From assembly GCA_024404875.1 (NCBI GenBank), contig JAKSPK010000004.1, forward strand, positions 1-64,000: a stretch of 64,000 bases of DNA, written 5' to 3'. A program made the position numbers and the translations under genes. The stretch is from Oscillospiraceae bacterium (GTDB lineage: Bacteria; Bacillota; Clostridia; Oscillospirales; Ruminococcaceae). The notes under the pieces were generated by a model, which saw only the letters and a list, made by a program, of their open reading frames with translations, searched no databases and was not told the DNA's origin. Shown here piece by piece: positions 27,583-36,940 of the stretch; within the stretch, counting starts at the first letter, position 1; every line of letters begins with the position of its first letter.

Positions 27583-28285
27583 ACAAACTACGAAGCGCCG
27601 CGGCAATGTTTTGCCGTATCTGCTGACGCCGCTATTGCTTCTGCTGCTGACAGCGGGCGTGCTGATGCTTTGCTATTATCTCGCGCCGACGCATCAGATT
27701 CAGAAATATCTGAATATCGTATTCATGGACGATCTGAAAACGACAAACCAGACTGCTGGCCTGAATATTATTGAGCATGGCGATATACCGATGGGCAGCA
27801 TGCCGGAAGGCGAGACTTATGAAGAAGGCAGGATCATCTATCCGACTTTCGGTGAGCAGTATGCGCAGCTGGAAATCGACTCGATCAGCCTCTCCGTCGG
27901 CGTGTATTACGGTGTCAATCCCGAGCTGCTGGAGCGGGGCGCCTGCCATTCCTCACAGTCCGCGATCATCGGTGAGACCGGCAATGCAGTTATTGATGCT
28001 CATGTCAATACCTTTTTCTCCGATCTGAACCGCGTAAAAAAAGGCGACACCGTTCGTCTGTTCACGAAATACGGTGCATTTGATTACAAGGTTACGGATT
28101 TGATCGAATTCAGCAAGGATGAAAAACAGTATCTCGCCTCCGGAAAGGATCAGGAGGTACTGACACTTTACACCTGCAAGCCGCAGGTGATCGGCAGCTC
28201 TGATATGCGGATCGGCGTTCGCTGTAAACCGGTGAAAAAGCAGTTCTATGAGCAGGCCGCTGACGCAGAGGGAGGTACGGAATGA
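27575..28285 (+). CDS. Sortase
   Basis: 236 residues. Cysteine transpeptidase anchoring or polymerising surface proteins. N-terminal membrane helix (about 15-38), then the beta-barrel with catalytic His in NAVIDAHVNTFFSDLN, catalytic Cys in VLTLYTCKPQ and the supporting Arg in DMRIGVRCKP. It overlaps the upstream paralog gene and the downstream membrane-protein gene (4 bases). No LPXTG-like substrate is encoded in the window, so substrates are elsewhere or use another signal. Sortase class was not assigned with confidence. Confidence 0.9.
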   Translation: MAEQTTKRRGNVLPYLLTPLLLLLLTAGVLMLCYYLAPTHQIQKYLNIVFMDDLKTTNQTAGLNIIEHGDIPMGSMPEGETYEEGRIIYPTFGEQYAQLEIDSISLSVGVYYGVNPELLERGACHSSQSAIIGETGNAVIDAHVNTFFSDLNRVKKGDTVRLFTKYGAFDYKVTDLIEFSKDEKQYLASGKDQEVLTLYTCKPQVIGSSDMRIGVRCKPVKKQFYEQAADAEGGTE

Positions 28286-29181
28286 AACGGGCATCCAGTT
28301 ATATTGTCAGTATCATCTTCACGCTTCTGCTGATCTTTCTGATCATTTCGGCAACAGTCGCCGGTGTATTCCGGTTTCATGCGCTGAATACCGAAACGCC
28401 GCTTGCGATTGTGCGTTCACAGTCGCTTGCAGAGCGCGTTCATGTCTCCCTCGAAACAACGATGCGCCAGCAGGAGAGTACGACCGGCATTCCGGCTTCG
28501 CTCTATGCCGATGCGATCAAGACAGAAAAGCTCGAACCGATCATCCGTGATACGATCTCATCCGGCTTCGCCTATCTGCGCGGTGATGCGGCATCTTATG
28601 CGCCCAGTGCGGATTTTTCGGAGCTGGAGCAGTCGATCCGCGATTTCTTCTCGGAATATGCCGAAAAAAATAAGGTCGATAAGGATGACAAATATAATGA
28701 GGCCATCCGCATCACGATCAATTCCGCTGAACAGACGATTCTTTCTGCCTGTGATGTTTACCGCTTCGGCAGTCTGAATGATGCAGGCCTGATCAGGCAG
28801 CTCCGGAACTATCTGCCATGGGCAGGGGCGGCGGCTGTTACACTGTTTGCAGCGGTACTGCTCTTTGTGCTGCTGCTGTTCTTCGTCAATATCCATGAAA
28901 CGGAAATGGGATTGTACTGGACGGGCTCTGCAATGCTGATCGCATCACTGCTGGTGCTGATCCCGACATTCTGGATTCAGCATACACGCTGGTTTGACCG
29001 TTTCTCCGTTAAGACTGACCAGACCTTCGCTGCTGTGACCGGATACCTCTATTCGAACACGCATATGCTGATTGTTGCAGCGCTGTGCGGAATCGGCATT
29101 GCAGTGTTGAGCTATGTGATTTTTGTGCCGGTGCATCAGAACCGAAAGCATCACGAGACGGCACGGCGCGCCAAGCACTGA
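28282..29181 (+). CDS. Membrane protein of sortase cassette
   Basis: 299 residues, not recognised. One N-terminal helix (about 9-33), an extracytoplasmic helical domain (about 45-165), then three helices (about 176-200, 212-234 and 258-280) and a basic tail rich in His, Arg and Lys. Last gene of the four-gene sortase operon, overlapping the sortase stop. Could assemble or stabilise the sortase at the membrane, but this rests only on context. Confidence 0.8.
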   Translation: MKRASSYIVSIIFTLLLIFLIISATVAGVFRFHALNTETPLAIVRSQSLAERVHVSLETTMRQQESTTGIPASLYADAIKTEKLEPIIRDTISSGFAYLRGDAASYAPSADFSELEQSIRDFFSEYAEKNKVDKDDKYNEAIRITINSAEQTILSACDVYRFGSLNDAGLIRQLRNYLPWAGAAAVTLFAAVLLFVLLLFFVNIHETEMGLYWTGSAMLIASLLVLIPTFWIQHTRWFDRFSVKTDQTFAAVTGYLYSNTHMLIVAALCGIGIAVLSYVIFVPVHQNRKHHETARRAKH

Positions 29182-29201
29182 AACCCGGAAGGAGGCTGCA
29201 T

Positions 29202-29993
29202 ATGCAGATCCTGGAAATCGGATACCGATCGCTGCTGCCGCAGGAGGAAAAGATCAGTCTGGACCGCGGCGCAGCCGGTTGTCTGCTGATGATGACCGAT
29301 GCACCGATGCTGCTGCAGCTCGGTGAAACAGAGCTGCGGGCAGAGTCCGGCGATGCGATCATAGTCTCAGCAGGACAGGCTGTGACGATCCGTCCTGCGG
29401 AAGGTGATCTGCTCTATGACTGGGTGATCTTCGATCAGGCGGCGGACAGCAGTTTTTATCAGGCACTCAAGATTCCGGAAAACACGCTGCTGCGCTTCGG
29501 CGATACCGAGTTTCTCTCTGCATTGCTGCGGCAGACCTGCGCGGAGTTTTATGCATCCGGTACCAAGCGCAGCGAGATGCTGGACTGCCTGCTCAAGGCG
29601 CTGCTGATCCGCATGGCTGAGACCGGCGGACCGATCAGTCCGCAGCAGGGCGTGTCAAATAATGATCCGCATTATCCTGAGCTGGTCGCACTGCGTGAGA
29701 AGATTTATGCGAATCCGCAGGAGAAATGGACGGTCGAGATGCTCTGCTCCGAGGTTAATATGAGCCGCAGCTATTTTCAGCTCATCTATCGCGAGACCTT
29801 CGGGCTGACCTGCATTGCGGATGTCATCAACTGCAAAATGAACCGTGCACGCGATCTGCTGACCTCGACGAGTTACACGATTTCTCACATCGCGAAACTC
29901 TGCGGCTACGATAACGAGGAGCATTTTATGCGGCAGTTCAAGAAAAATAACGGTGTGACGCCGACGGTTTTCCGGCGAGGGCACCGCACCTGA
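29202..29993 (+). CDS. AraC-family transcriptional regulator
   Basis: 264 residues. N-terminal cupin-like sensing domain (LQLGETELRAESGDAIIVSA), C-terminal double helix-turn-helix: WTVEMLCSEVNMSRSYFQLI and TSYTISHIAKLCGYDNEEHF, ending FKKNNGVTPTVFRRGH. Start at the ATG after GGAAGGAGGCTGCAT; the frame is open 39 codons further but runs back into the previous gene. Followed closely by a Cys-rich redox protein and DUF1284. The target and effector (often a sugar) are not evident. Confidence 0.92.
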   Translation: MQILEIGYRSLLPQEEKISLDRGAAGCLLMMTDAPMLLQLGETELRAESGDAIIVSAGQAVTIRPAEGDLLYDWVIFDQAADSSFYQALKIPENTLLRFGDTEFLSALLRQTCAEFYASGTKRSEMLDCLLKALLIRMAETGGPISPQQGVSNNDPHYPELVALREKIYANPQEKWTVEMLCSEVNMSRSYFQLIYRETFGLTCIADVINCKMNRARDLLTSTSYTISHIAKLCGYDNEEHFMRQFKKNNGVTPTVFRRGHRT

Positions 29994-30008
29994 CAGAAGG
30001 AGCAATCT

Positions 30009-30371
30009 ATGAAACGATCAGAAAAAGCTGTGGAGAATCACCGGAGCTTTTATCCCTGCTCATCGGCGGTCATGTGCGCATTTGCGGATGCAGCCGGTAT
30101 GACGGAGCAGGAGGCATCTGCGGCGGCCCGTCCGATGGCGGGCGGCAGAATGGGGAAATGCGGGGCAGTGCTTGCTGCTGAAACTGTGCTTTCCCGGAAA
30201 TACGGTGCAGATGATGCACGCATCGGGGAGCTGAACCGGCGCTTTATTGACAAACACAGTTCGGTCATGTGCAGCGAGCTGAAAAGCGGTGCAGTGAAAA
30301 GTCCCTGCCGAAGCTGCGTCACGGATGCGGCGGAGATCCTTGAATCGCTGCTGGAAGGTGCGGATATATGA
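30009..30371 (+). CDS. C_GCAxxG_C_C-type redox protein
   Basis: 120 residues with the Cys pattern of the small C_GCAxxG_C_C family: FYPCSSAVMCAF, then GGRMGKCGAVLAAETVL, then VMCSELK and SPCRSCVTDA. Members are thought to bind a metal or FeS centre and often sit next to redox transporters or regulators. Starts 16 bases after the AraC gene with AGAAGGAGCAATCT and overlaps the following DUF1284 gene by 4 bases. Cytoplasmic; no helix or signal. Confidence 0.85.
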   Translation: MKRSEKAVENHRSFYPCSSAVMCAFADAAGMTEQEASAAARPMAGGRMGKCGAVLAAETVLSRKYGADDARIGELNRRFIDKHSSVMCSELKSGAVKSPCRSCVTDAAEILESLLEGADI

Positions 30372-30748
30372 AGCTGCGTCCACATCATCTTCTGTGCATA
30401 CAGAAATTCATCGGAAGAGGCTATGATGACGCATTTACTGCGCATATGACCGCGGTTTGTTCGTCCCTGCACGAGCAGCCGGATATGCCGGTCACATTGA
30501 CTGCGGGCTGTGACGATGTCTGCGCGGCCTGCCCGCATAAAGCCGGATCGAAATGTGATGCTGCGGAAAAGGTTCAGGCACTCGACCGCGCTGTATTGGA
30601 GCATTGCGACTTGCGAGTCGGCATGAACGCAGACTGGTCATCATTGAAAAAACTAGTATCTGCGAAGATTTTTCATACGGATGCATTTGCCGCCGTATGC
30701 GGCGGATGTCAGTGGTATGGGCTTTGCAGAGATATGGAGGAAACATAA
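30368..30748 (+). CDS. DUF1284 protein
   Basis: 126 residues. Begins MKLRPHHLLCIQKFIGRGYD, the signature of DUF1284, and has Cys clusters CDDVCAACPHKAGSKC and VCGGCQWYGLC that suggest an iron-sulfur cluster. Biochemical role unknown. Translationally coupled to the preceding Cys-rich protein, which supports a joint redox function. Ends 1 base before the bioY start codon. Confidence 0.88.
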   Translation: MKLRPHHLLCIQKFIGRGYDDAFTAHMTAVCSSLHEQPDMPVTLTAGCDDVCAACPHKAGSKCDAAEKVQALDRAVLEHCDLRVGMNADWSSLKKLVSAKIFHTDAFAAVCGGCQWYGLCRDMEET

Positions 30749-30749
30749 A

Positions 30750-31301
30750 ATGATACAATCGAAATTTCGCACCCTTGATCTCGTTTACACAGCGATCGGC
30801 GCAGCGCTGATTGCGATCTGCTCATGGATCAGCATCCCGATGACCGTTCCGTTCACGATGCAGACTTTTGCAGTCTTTTTCGTATTGCTGCTGCTCGGCG
30901 GAATGCGCGGCTCAGTGTCGATCCTCGTATACATCCTGCTCGGTGCAGCGGGTTTGCCGGTCTTTGCTGGATTCAGCGGCGGAATCGGCATTCTGTTCGG
31001 CAACACCGGCGGCTACATCATCGGCTTCCTGCTGACTGGTCTGGTCTATCTGGTCGCGGAAAACCTATTCAAGATGAATCTCTGGCTGAAGATCGCGGTG
31101 CTGGCAGTCGGTCTCATTCTCTGCTACGCATTTGGAACGGCATGGTTCTATGTGCTTTATGTGAGACACACCGGCGCGGTCAGCTTAATGAGTGTGATGT
31201 CGTGGTGTGTATTCCCGTTTATTCTGCCGGATTTGTTCAAGCTCGCACTGGCAGTTCTGGTTTCAGGCAGAGTGAAACGGATGCTGCCCGGACTGTCATA
31301 A
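30750..31301 (+). CDS. bioY: Biotin transporter substrate-binding subunit BioY
   Basis: 183 residues, about six hydrophobic helices. S-component of ECF-type biotin uptake. Family motifs: PMTVPFTMQTFAVFFVLLLL, LVYILLGAAGLPVFAGFSGG and GNTGGYIIGFLLTGL. The energy-coupling ATPases are not in the window, as is usual for a lone S-component that shares a general ECF module. Start at the ATG after GGAGGAAACATAAA. No biotin-repressor site was identified. Confidence 0.93.
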   Translation: MIQSKFRTLDLVYTAIGAALIAICSWISIPMTVPFTMQTFAVFFVLLLLGGMRGSVSILVYILLGAAGLPVFAGFSGGIGILFGNTGGYIIGFLLTGLVYLVAENLFKMNLWLKIAVLAVGLILCYAFGTAWFYVLYVRHTGAVSLMSVMSWCVFPFILPDLFKLALAVLVSGRVKRMLPGLS

Positions 31302-31358
31302 GGCGTGTTGATACCGAAGGCTGAATGGATTCGTGTTCAAATATCCTCAAAGAAAAAG

Positions 31359-31386
31359 CACTGTGTGCCTGACACAGTGTTTTTTT
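31359..31386 (+). terminator. bioY terminator
   Basis: CACTGTGT-GCCTG-ACACAGTG followed by seven T. Confidence 0.85.
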
Positions 31387-31463
31387 GCAGCATCGTATAA
31401 ATCCCTTTTGGCGGATTGACTGTGTACCTGAACCACCGGTTCTGTGCGGTATTGCCTATACGG

Positions 31464-31503
31464 AAACAGACTTCCCGTTTTTGCACGGGAAGTCTGTTTT
31501 TTT
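31464..31503. terminator. Bidirectional terminator bioY/purL
   Basis: AAACAGACTTCCCG-loop-CGGGAAGTCTGTTTTTTT, a 14-bp perfect stem with an A-run on one side and a T-run on the other; 24 bases after the purL stop on the minus strand. Confidence 0.9.
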
Positions 31504-31526
31504 GCATTCAATGATTGATGAAAGGA

Positions 31527-34500
31527 TTACAGGAAATATTTGACACCGCTCTCGAAGATCTTCTGATCTTTGTTGCCGGGGACATTTTTGCAGACTGCAT
31601 CGCCGATGCGCTCACTGTGTCCCATTTTTCCAAGGACGCGGCCGTCCGGAGAGGTGATGCCTTCGATCGCATCAACAGAGCCGTTTGGATTGAAACGGAT
31701 ATCCATCGTCGGTCTGCCGGAGAGATCGACATACTGCGTCGCGATCTGACCGTTATTCGCAAGGCGCTGGAGCAGCGAGCCGGATGCGATAAATCTGCCT
31801 TCACCGTGCGAGATCGGAATGGTGTGCAGATCACCGACCTCACAGCCGGCGAGCCACGGCGATTTGTTGGATGCGATGCGCGTTGTGACCATCATGCTCT
31901 GGTGACGGGCAATCGTATTGAAGGTCAATGTCGGCGAATTTTCGCTCATTTCGGTGATCTCGCCATAGGGAACGAGGCCGAGCTTGATGAGTGCCTGGAA
32001 GCCGTTGCAGATGCCGAGCATCAGACCGTCGCGGTTCTTCAGGAGATCGTGAACGGCATCCGTGACCTGCGGGTTGCGGAAGAATGCCGTGATGAACTTG
32101 CCGGAGCCGTCCGGTTCGTCACCGCCGGAGAATCCGCCTGGGATCATGATCATCTGCGAATTCTGAATCGCCTTGACAGCTGCTTTAACAGACTGTTCGA
32201 TATCGCTTGCGGAAAGATTGCGGATGACCAGCACTTCCGGCACAGCGCCTGCACGCTCGAATGCTCTTGCAGTATCGTATTCGCAGTTCGTGCCAGGGAA
32301 TACGGGAATCAGTACACGCGGTTTTGCGACCTTGATTGCGGGAGCCGGACGGGATGCCGCCTTATGCGTATAGGATTCGATCGTTGCGAACGCGGTCTTG
32401 ATGCGGCAGGGGAATACGGATTCGAGCTTGCCCTCCCACGCTTTCTGGAGCGTATCAAGGCTGATCGTCTGCGAATCAGTGAAGATCTTGTACTGTTCTG
32501 TGGTTCTGCCGATGACCTCCTCACCTTGCTTGGCGTCACCGTTCAGCTCAATGATGAACGAGCCTGCACACGGATCAAAGAGCACGCGCTCCGGCAGCTT
32601 TTTCGTGAATTCAAAGCCGATGTGGTTGCCGAATGCCATTTTTGCGATACCCTCAGCAACACCACCGTTCTCGACACACCAGATCGCCTTTGCTCTGCCA
32701 GCGGAGATCAGCTTTTCGACATAATCGAAGACTGCGCGAACGCTTTGCCAGTTCGGGAGACCGCTGCTGGAATATTCCGGCGCAATGCGGATGACCGTAC
32801 TGCCGGCTTCCTTGAATTCGGTTGAAACGACGCGGCTGGTGTCTGCGGTCGATACTGCAAAGGAAACGAGCGTCGGCGGAACATCAATTTTCTCGAAGGT
32901 GCCGGACATGGAATCTTTGCCGCCGATCGAAGCGCAGCACAGCTCAAGCTGTGCGCGGAATGCGCCGAGCAGCGCGGAGAACGGCTTACCCCAGCGCCGC
33001 GGGTTATTCTGCGTGCGCTCGAAGTATTCCTGGAATGTCAGCCAGCACTGATTTCTGCTGCCGCCTGCTGCGAGAACCTTTGCAACGGATTCGATTACGG
33101 CATAGATCGCGCCGTGATAAGGCGAATGCTCGGAAATCAGCGGATTGAAGCCCCAGCCCATGATCGAGCAGGTCGTTGTTTCGCCCTTCAGAACCGGAAT
33201 TTTTGCAGCCATTGCCTGGGCAGGGGAGAGCTGATAGGTACCGCCGTAGGGCATCAGCACAGTACCGGCGCCGATGGTCGAGTCGAATTTTTCGACAAGT
33301 CCCTTCTGCGAGCAGACATTGAGACTGCTCATCAGTTCACGCCAGCCGTCAGCGGTATCTTCAAAGTGCTCGTTGCGGGCGGGCAGCTCGTTCGGGGCTG
33401 CCGCAATGATCTTTGTATGTTTCTCTGCACCGTTGGAATTGAGAAATTCGCGGGAGAGATTGACGATCGTTTTTCCGTTCCACTTCATGCGCAGACGGTT
33501 TGTATCAGTCGCCTTCGCAACGACCGTTGCAAGCAAATTCTCCTTTGCTGCTGCTGCCATGAATGCCTCGACATCCTCCGGCGCAACAACAACAGCCATG
33601 CGCTCCTGCGACTCAGAAATTGCCAGCTCCGTGCCATCCAGACCGTCATATTTCTTCGGAACGGCATTGAGGTCGATCTCAAGACCGTCGGTCAGCTCGC
33701 CGATCGCGACGGATACACCGCCCGCGCCGAAATCATTGCAGCGCTTAATGAGCTTTGTGACTTCCGGATCACGGAACAAACGCTGGAGCTTGCGCTCCTC
33801 AGGCGGATTGCCCTTCTGCACCTCGGCACCGCAGTGCGTGAGGGATTCAAGTGTGTGTGATTTGGAGGAACCGGTCGCACCGCCGCAGCCGTCGCGTCCG
33901 GTCTTGCCGCCGAGCAGGATGACAACATCGCCCGGCTGCGGACGCTCTCTGCGGATATTCTCAGCGGGTGCCGCACCGACGACCGCACCGATTTCTAAAC
34001 GCTTTGCGACATAGCCCGGATGATAAACCTCAGTGACATGGCCGGTCGCAAGGCCGATCTGGTTGCCGTAGGAGCTGTAGCCGTTGGCTGCTCCGACAAC
34101 GATCTTGCGCTGCGGCAGTTTTCCGGGGATCGTGTCGGCAACCGGAACAAGCGGATTCGCTGCACCGGTCACGCGCATTGCCTGATAGACATAGCTTCTG
34201 CCGGAGAGCGGATCGCGGATTGCACCGCCGAGACAGGTAGCGGCACCGCCGAACGGCTCGATCTCGGTCGGGTGGTTATGCGTTTCATTCTTGAACATGA
34301 GGATCCAATCCTCTTGACCGTGGTCGGTATCGACCTTGATCTTGACAGAGCATGCATTGATCTCCTCACTCTCATCGAGTGACGGGATCAGCCCGTCCGC
34401 TTTCAGCTTGCGCATGGCCATTGTTGCCATTTCCATAAGCGTATTCGGCTTCTTGGTACGGCGCAGTTCGCGGCGGATCTTCTTGTATTCCTCATAGGTA

Positions 34501-35237
34501 TCCTTGATATAGGGTGTTTCAATGCGGACACGGTCGATCGTCGTAAGGAAGGTCGTGTGGCGGCAGTGGTCACTCCAGTAGGTGTCGATCATGCGGATCT
34601 CGGTGATTGTCGGATCGCGCTTTTCGGTATCGCGGAAATACTCCTGACAGAATCGGATATCGTCGAGATCCATTGCCAGCGCATATTTGTCAATGAATGT
34701 CTGAAGGCCGGTTTCATCGAGCTTGCAGAAGCCGCGCAGTGTCTTGACGGTCTTAGGGACAGCATAGTTCATATCCAGCGAATCCACCGGGTCGAGCAGT
34801 GCTTCGCGGCTTTCGACCGGGTTGATGAGATACGCTTTCAGCTTGTCAAATTCCTTGTCCGTGATTGCGCCGGATACGATGTATACGCGCGCATTGCGGA
34901 CACGGCAGCGCTCCTTGCCGTTGAGGATCTGGATGCACTGTTCACAGGAATCGGCGCGCTGATCGAACTGTCCGGGAAGATATTCGACCGCAAAGACACG
35001 CTCCTGATTGGAGAGCATCGGCAGCTTCTCATATACGAAATCGACAGCGGGCTCCGAGAAAACGGTCGGGATTGCCCTACGGAAATCGTCCTCCTCAATG
35101 TGGTCGGCATCGTAGCGGTTAAGTACGCGGATGCCCTGCACATCCAGACGGAGCGCGGTGCGCAGATCAGCGAGAACGGACTGCGCTTCTACGGCATATT
35201 GCGGCTTTTTTTCAGTATAAATACGATAAACAGCCAT
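31527..35237 (-). CDS. purL: Phosphoribosylformylglycinamidine synthase (single chain)
   Basis: About 1236 residues; fourth step of purine synthesis (FGAR + Gln + ATP to FGAM). Synthase halves carry WSDHCRHTTF and NETHNHPTEIEPFGGAATCL, with GKTGRDGCGGATGSSKSH and the second ATP-grasp-like half with SIGGKDSMSG. The C-terminal glutaminase has PVFPGTNCEYDTA, catalytic Cys in LGICNGFQAL and a His in PISHGEGRF. This fused form is shared with other Ruminococcaceae and proteobacteria. The start MAVYRIYTEKK is chosen for GGAGG ten bases before; an ATG eight codons earlier lies upstream of that site. Promoter lies in the end of mtaB. Confidence 0.96.
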   Translation of the reverse strand: MAVYRIYTEKKPQYAVEAQSVLADLRTALRLDVQGIRVLNRYDADHIEEDDFRRAIPTVFSEPAVDFVYEKLPMLSNQERVFAVEYLPGQFDQRADSCEQCIQILNGKERCRVRNARVYIVSGAITDKEFDKLKAYLINPVESREALLDPVDSLDMNYAVPKTVKTLRGFCKLDETGLQTFIDKYALAMDLDDIRFCQEYFRDTEKRDPTITEIRMIDTYWSDHCRHTTFLTTIDRVRIETPYIKDTYEEYKKIRRELRRTKKPNTLMEMATMAMRKLKADGLIPSLDESEEINACSVKIKVDTDHGQEDWILMFKNETHNHPTEIEPFGGAATCLGGAIRDPLSGRSYVYQAMRVTGAANPLVPVADTIPGKLPQRKIVVGAANGYSSYGNQIGLATGHVTEVYHPGYVAKRLEIGAVVGAAPAENIRRERPQPGDVVILLGGKTGRDGCGGATGSSKSHTLESLTHCGAEVQKGNPPEERKLQRLFRDPEVTKLIKRCNDFGAGGVSVAIGELTDGLEIDLNAVPKKYDGLDGTELAISESQERMAVVVAPEDVEAFMAAAAKENLLATVVAKATDTNRLRMKWNGKTIVNLSREFLNSNGAEKHTKIIAAAPNELPARNEHFEDTADGWRELMSSLNVCSQKGLVEKFDSTIGAGTVLMPYGGTYQLSPAQAMAAKIPVLKGETTTCSIMGWGFNPLISEHSPYHGAIYAVIESVAKVLAAGGSRNQCWLTFQEYFERTQNNPRRWGKPFSALLGAFRAQLELCCASIGGKDSMSGTFEKIDVPPTLVSFAVSTADTSRVVSTEFKEAGSTVIRIAPEYSSSGLPNWQSVRAVFDYVEKLISAGRAKAIWCVENGGVAEGIAKMAFGNHIGFEFTKKLPERVLFDPCAGSFIIELNGDAKQGEEVIGRTTEQYKIFTDSQTISLDTLQKAWEGKLESVFPCRIKTAFATIESYTHKAASRPAPAIKVAKPRVLIPVFPGTNCEYDTARAFERAGAVPEVLVIRNLSASDIEQSVKAAVKAIQNSQMIMIPGGFSGGDEPDGSGKFITAFFRNPQVTDAVHDLLKNRDGLMLGICNGFQALIKLGLVPYGEITEMSENSPTLTFNTIARHQSMMVTTRIASNKSPWLAGCEVGDLHTIPISHGEGRFIASGSLLQRLANNGQIATQYVDLSGRPTMDIRFNPNGSVDAIEGITSPDGRVLGKMGHSERIGDAVCKNVPGNKDQKIFESGVKYFL

Positions 35238-35300
35238 GAACAGATCAGCCTCCATTGTCATATATTATATGGTGAGAAAATCGGGTGACAGCGTTTGCGG

Positions 35301-36593
35301 TCAGCGTTTCGGCCGGCCGATGACACAGTCATCCTCATACTCCTCTATTGTAACACAAATCAAAGAATTCTGCAAACCCTTTTCGTCATTTTCTGGAAAA
35401 ATTTTCACAAGTGTACCATTGGGGGTATGCCCTTGGTAAAACCGCTGTGCATTTTGCTGTTTCTCTCCCTCGACGAGGACCTCTGCGGTCTGACCGATCA
35501 TATTGGCGAGATGATTGCGGCGGATCCCATTTGCGATCGCGGTCAGGCGGGCGGAGCGCTGCGCCTTGACAGTCTGCGGCACCTGATCGGGAAATGCAGC
35601 GGCTTTTGTACCCTCGCGCTGCGAATACGGAAAAACATGTACCTTCGCGAATCCGATCTCCTGTACGAACCGGCAGCTGTTGGCAAAATCCTCCTCGGTT
35701 TCGCCGGGGAATCCGACGATCACATCGGTCGTCAGCGCTGCATCGGGGAACAGCCTGTGGATCTCGGCCGCGAGCGTGCGATACTGCTCGGTATTGTAAT
35801 GCCGGTTCATGCGCTTGAGCACGGAATCCGAGCCGCTTTGCAGCGAAAGATGAAACTGCGGACAGAATTTTTCGCATTCCGCGAGATGCCGGAGCAAATC
35901 GCTGTCCATGCGTTCCGGTTCGAGCGAACCGAGCCGGATCCGGATGAAGCCCGGCTCAGCCGCGCAGAGATCGACCGCATCGGCGAGCGTCTGCCCGGTA
36001 TCCGTACCGTAAAAGCAGAGATTGATGCCGGTCAGCACGATCTCACGGAAGCCCTGCTCCGCGAGTGTACGGATCTCGGAGCGGAAGCGCTCCGGCGGCA
36101 TCGAACGGCATCTGCCGCGTGCATAGGGAATGATGCAATAGCTGCAGAACTGATTGCAGCCATCCTGGATTTTCAGGAATGCGCGCGTACGCGTAGTGTC
36201 GGCGCAGGGCAGTGAAGAGAACGCATCTTTGCTGCCATAGTCAAAGATGCACTGACCGTTTTCCGGAATGCCTGCGATCCATTCAAGGATGGCCTCGCGG
36301 TTCTTTGTGCCGGTGACGAAATCGGCAGCGGAAAAATCGTCTTCCGGAAAGGCCTGCGGCCAGCAGCCTGTCAGAACGAGTCTGGCGTGAGGATTCTTGC
36401 GGCGCAGGCTGCGGAGCAGCTGTCCGGTTTTTCGGACAGATTCCGCCGTAACCGCGCAGCTGTTTACGATCAGCAGGCCGGCATCCTCAGGACGTTCTGC
36501 CTCGGTCATCTGCATTTCGCACAGCGCGGCGGCGAGTCCGGAGCTTTCGGCTTGATTGACCTTGCAGCCGAGCGTGAGTATCTTGAATTTCAT
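35301..36593 (-). CDS. mtaB: tRNA methylthiotransferase MtaB
   Basis: 430 residues. Radical-SAM enzyme adding a methylthio group to t6A37 of tRNAs. N-terminal UPF0004 domain with cysteines in TLGCKVNQAE, NSCAVTAES and LTGCWPQ; radical-SAM CNQFCSYCIIPYARG; FSxxSGS-like HLSLQSGSDSVLKRMNR; C-terminal TRAM domain. The Cys spacing and GCKVNQ motif point to MtaB rather than MiaB. Upstream of purL, from which it is separated by about 60 bases including a promoter. Confidence 0.94.
   Translation of the reverse strand: MKFKILTLGCKVNQAESSGLAAALCEMQMTEAERPEDAGLLIVNSCAVTAESVRKTGQLLRSLRRKNPHARLVLTGCWPQAFPEDDFSAADFVTGTKNREAILEWIAGIPENGQCIFDYGSKDAFSSLPCADTTRTRAFLKIQDGCNQFCSYCIIPYARGRCRSMPPERFRSEIRTLAEQGFREIVLTGINLCFYGTDTGQTLADAVDLCAAEPGFIRIRLGSLEPERMDSDLLRHLAECEKFCPQFHLSLQSGSDSVLKRMNRHYNTEQYRTLAAEIHRLFPDAALTTDVIVGFPGETEEDFANSCRFVQEIGFAKVHVFPYSQREGTKAAAFPDQVPQTVKAQRSARLTAIANGIRRNHLANMIGQTAEVLVEGEKQQNAQRFYQGHTPNGTLVKIFPENDEKGLQNSLICVTIEEYEDDCVIGRPKR
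35347..35375 (-). promoter_or_regulatory. purL promoter within mtaB
   Basis: Minus strand TTGCAG-17-TACAAT inside the last codons of mtaB, about 110 bases before the purL start. No purine riboswitch or PurR box was recognised in the leader. Confidence 0.55.
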
Positions 36594-36733
36594 AGTTTTG
36601 GCATCTCCTGTGCATATTGCATAATTTCAACAGCGTTGGGTTGTGCAGTCCTTACAGTTTATTTGGATTGCAAAAAAGAAATGCGCGTGCAGCCGAAAAA
36701 ATCGGTCAGGTGTACAAAATGGAAGAAAATTGC

Positions 36734-36762
36734 TTGACTTTTCGGCGTTTCCGGTGTATATT
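36734..36762 (+). promoter_or_regulatory. Promoter of HPr-like gene
   Basis: TTGACT-17-TATATT, leaving a leader of about 170 bases before the HPr-like start. Confidence 0.65.
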
Positions 36763-36768
36763 TGTCTC

Positions 36769-36940
36769 ACAGGGTGATTCATGACAACCCTCCAAAATAA
36801 TCAGGTGCGCGGAGGTGCGCGAACAATGCGGCTGTGCTCCCCCCTCTCGTCACGGCTGATCCGCTGCAGCCCCCGTACACCGCTAATTTTTAGTAATATG
36901 TTGCAGTTCCGTACTGGTCTGTGAAAGGCAGGTTATAAAT
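36769..36940 (+). ncRNA. Long structured leader, possible cis-RNA
   Basis: The stretch between a good promoter and the HPr-like start has nested self-complementarity. AGGGT...ACCCT forms a first hairpin; GGTGCGCGGAGG pairs with CCCCCGTACACC about 70 bases later (one C-A and one A-C mismatch, one G-U); inside it GCGG...CCGC and GTG...CAC pair. No known riboswitch, SRP or 6S signature was recognised. No convincing frame with a ribosome site lies within it. Confidence 0.35.

Noticed and set aside
31515..32825. 436-codon plus-strand frame
   Set aside because: Antisense to the glutaminase end of purL and begins in its terminator region.
36769..36940. Leader considered as SRP RNA, 6S RNA or a known riboswitch
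   Set aside because: No GGAA/GNAR SRP apical motif, no 6S bubble flanks, no known riboswitch core could be matched by eye.
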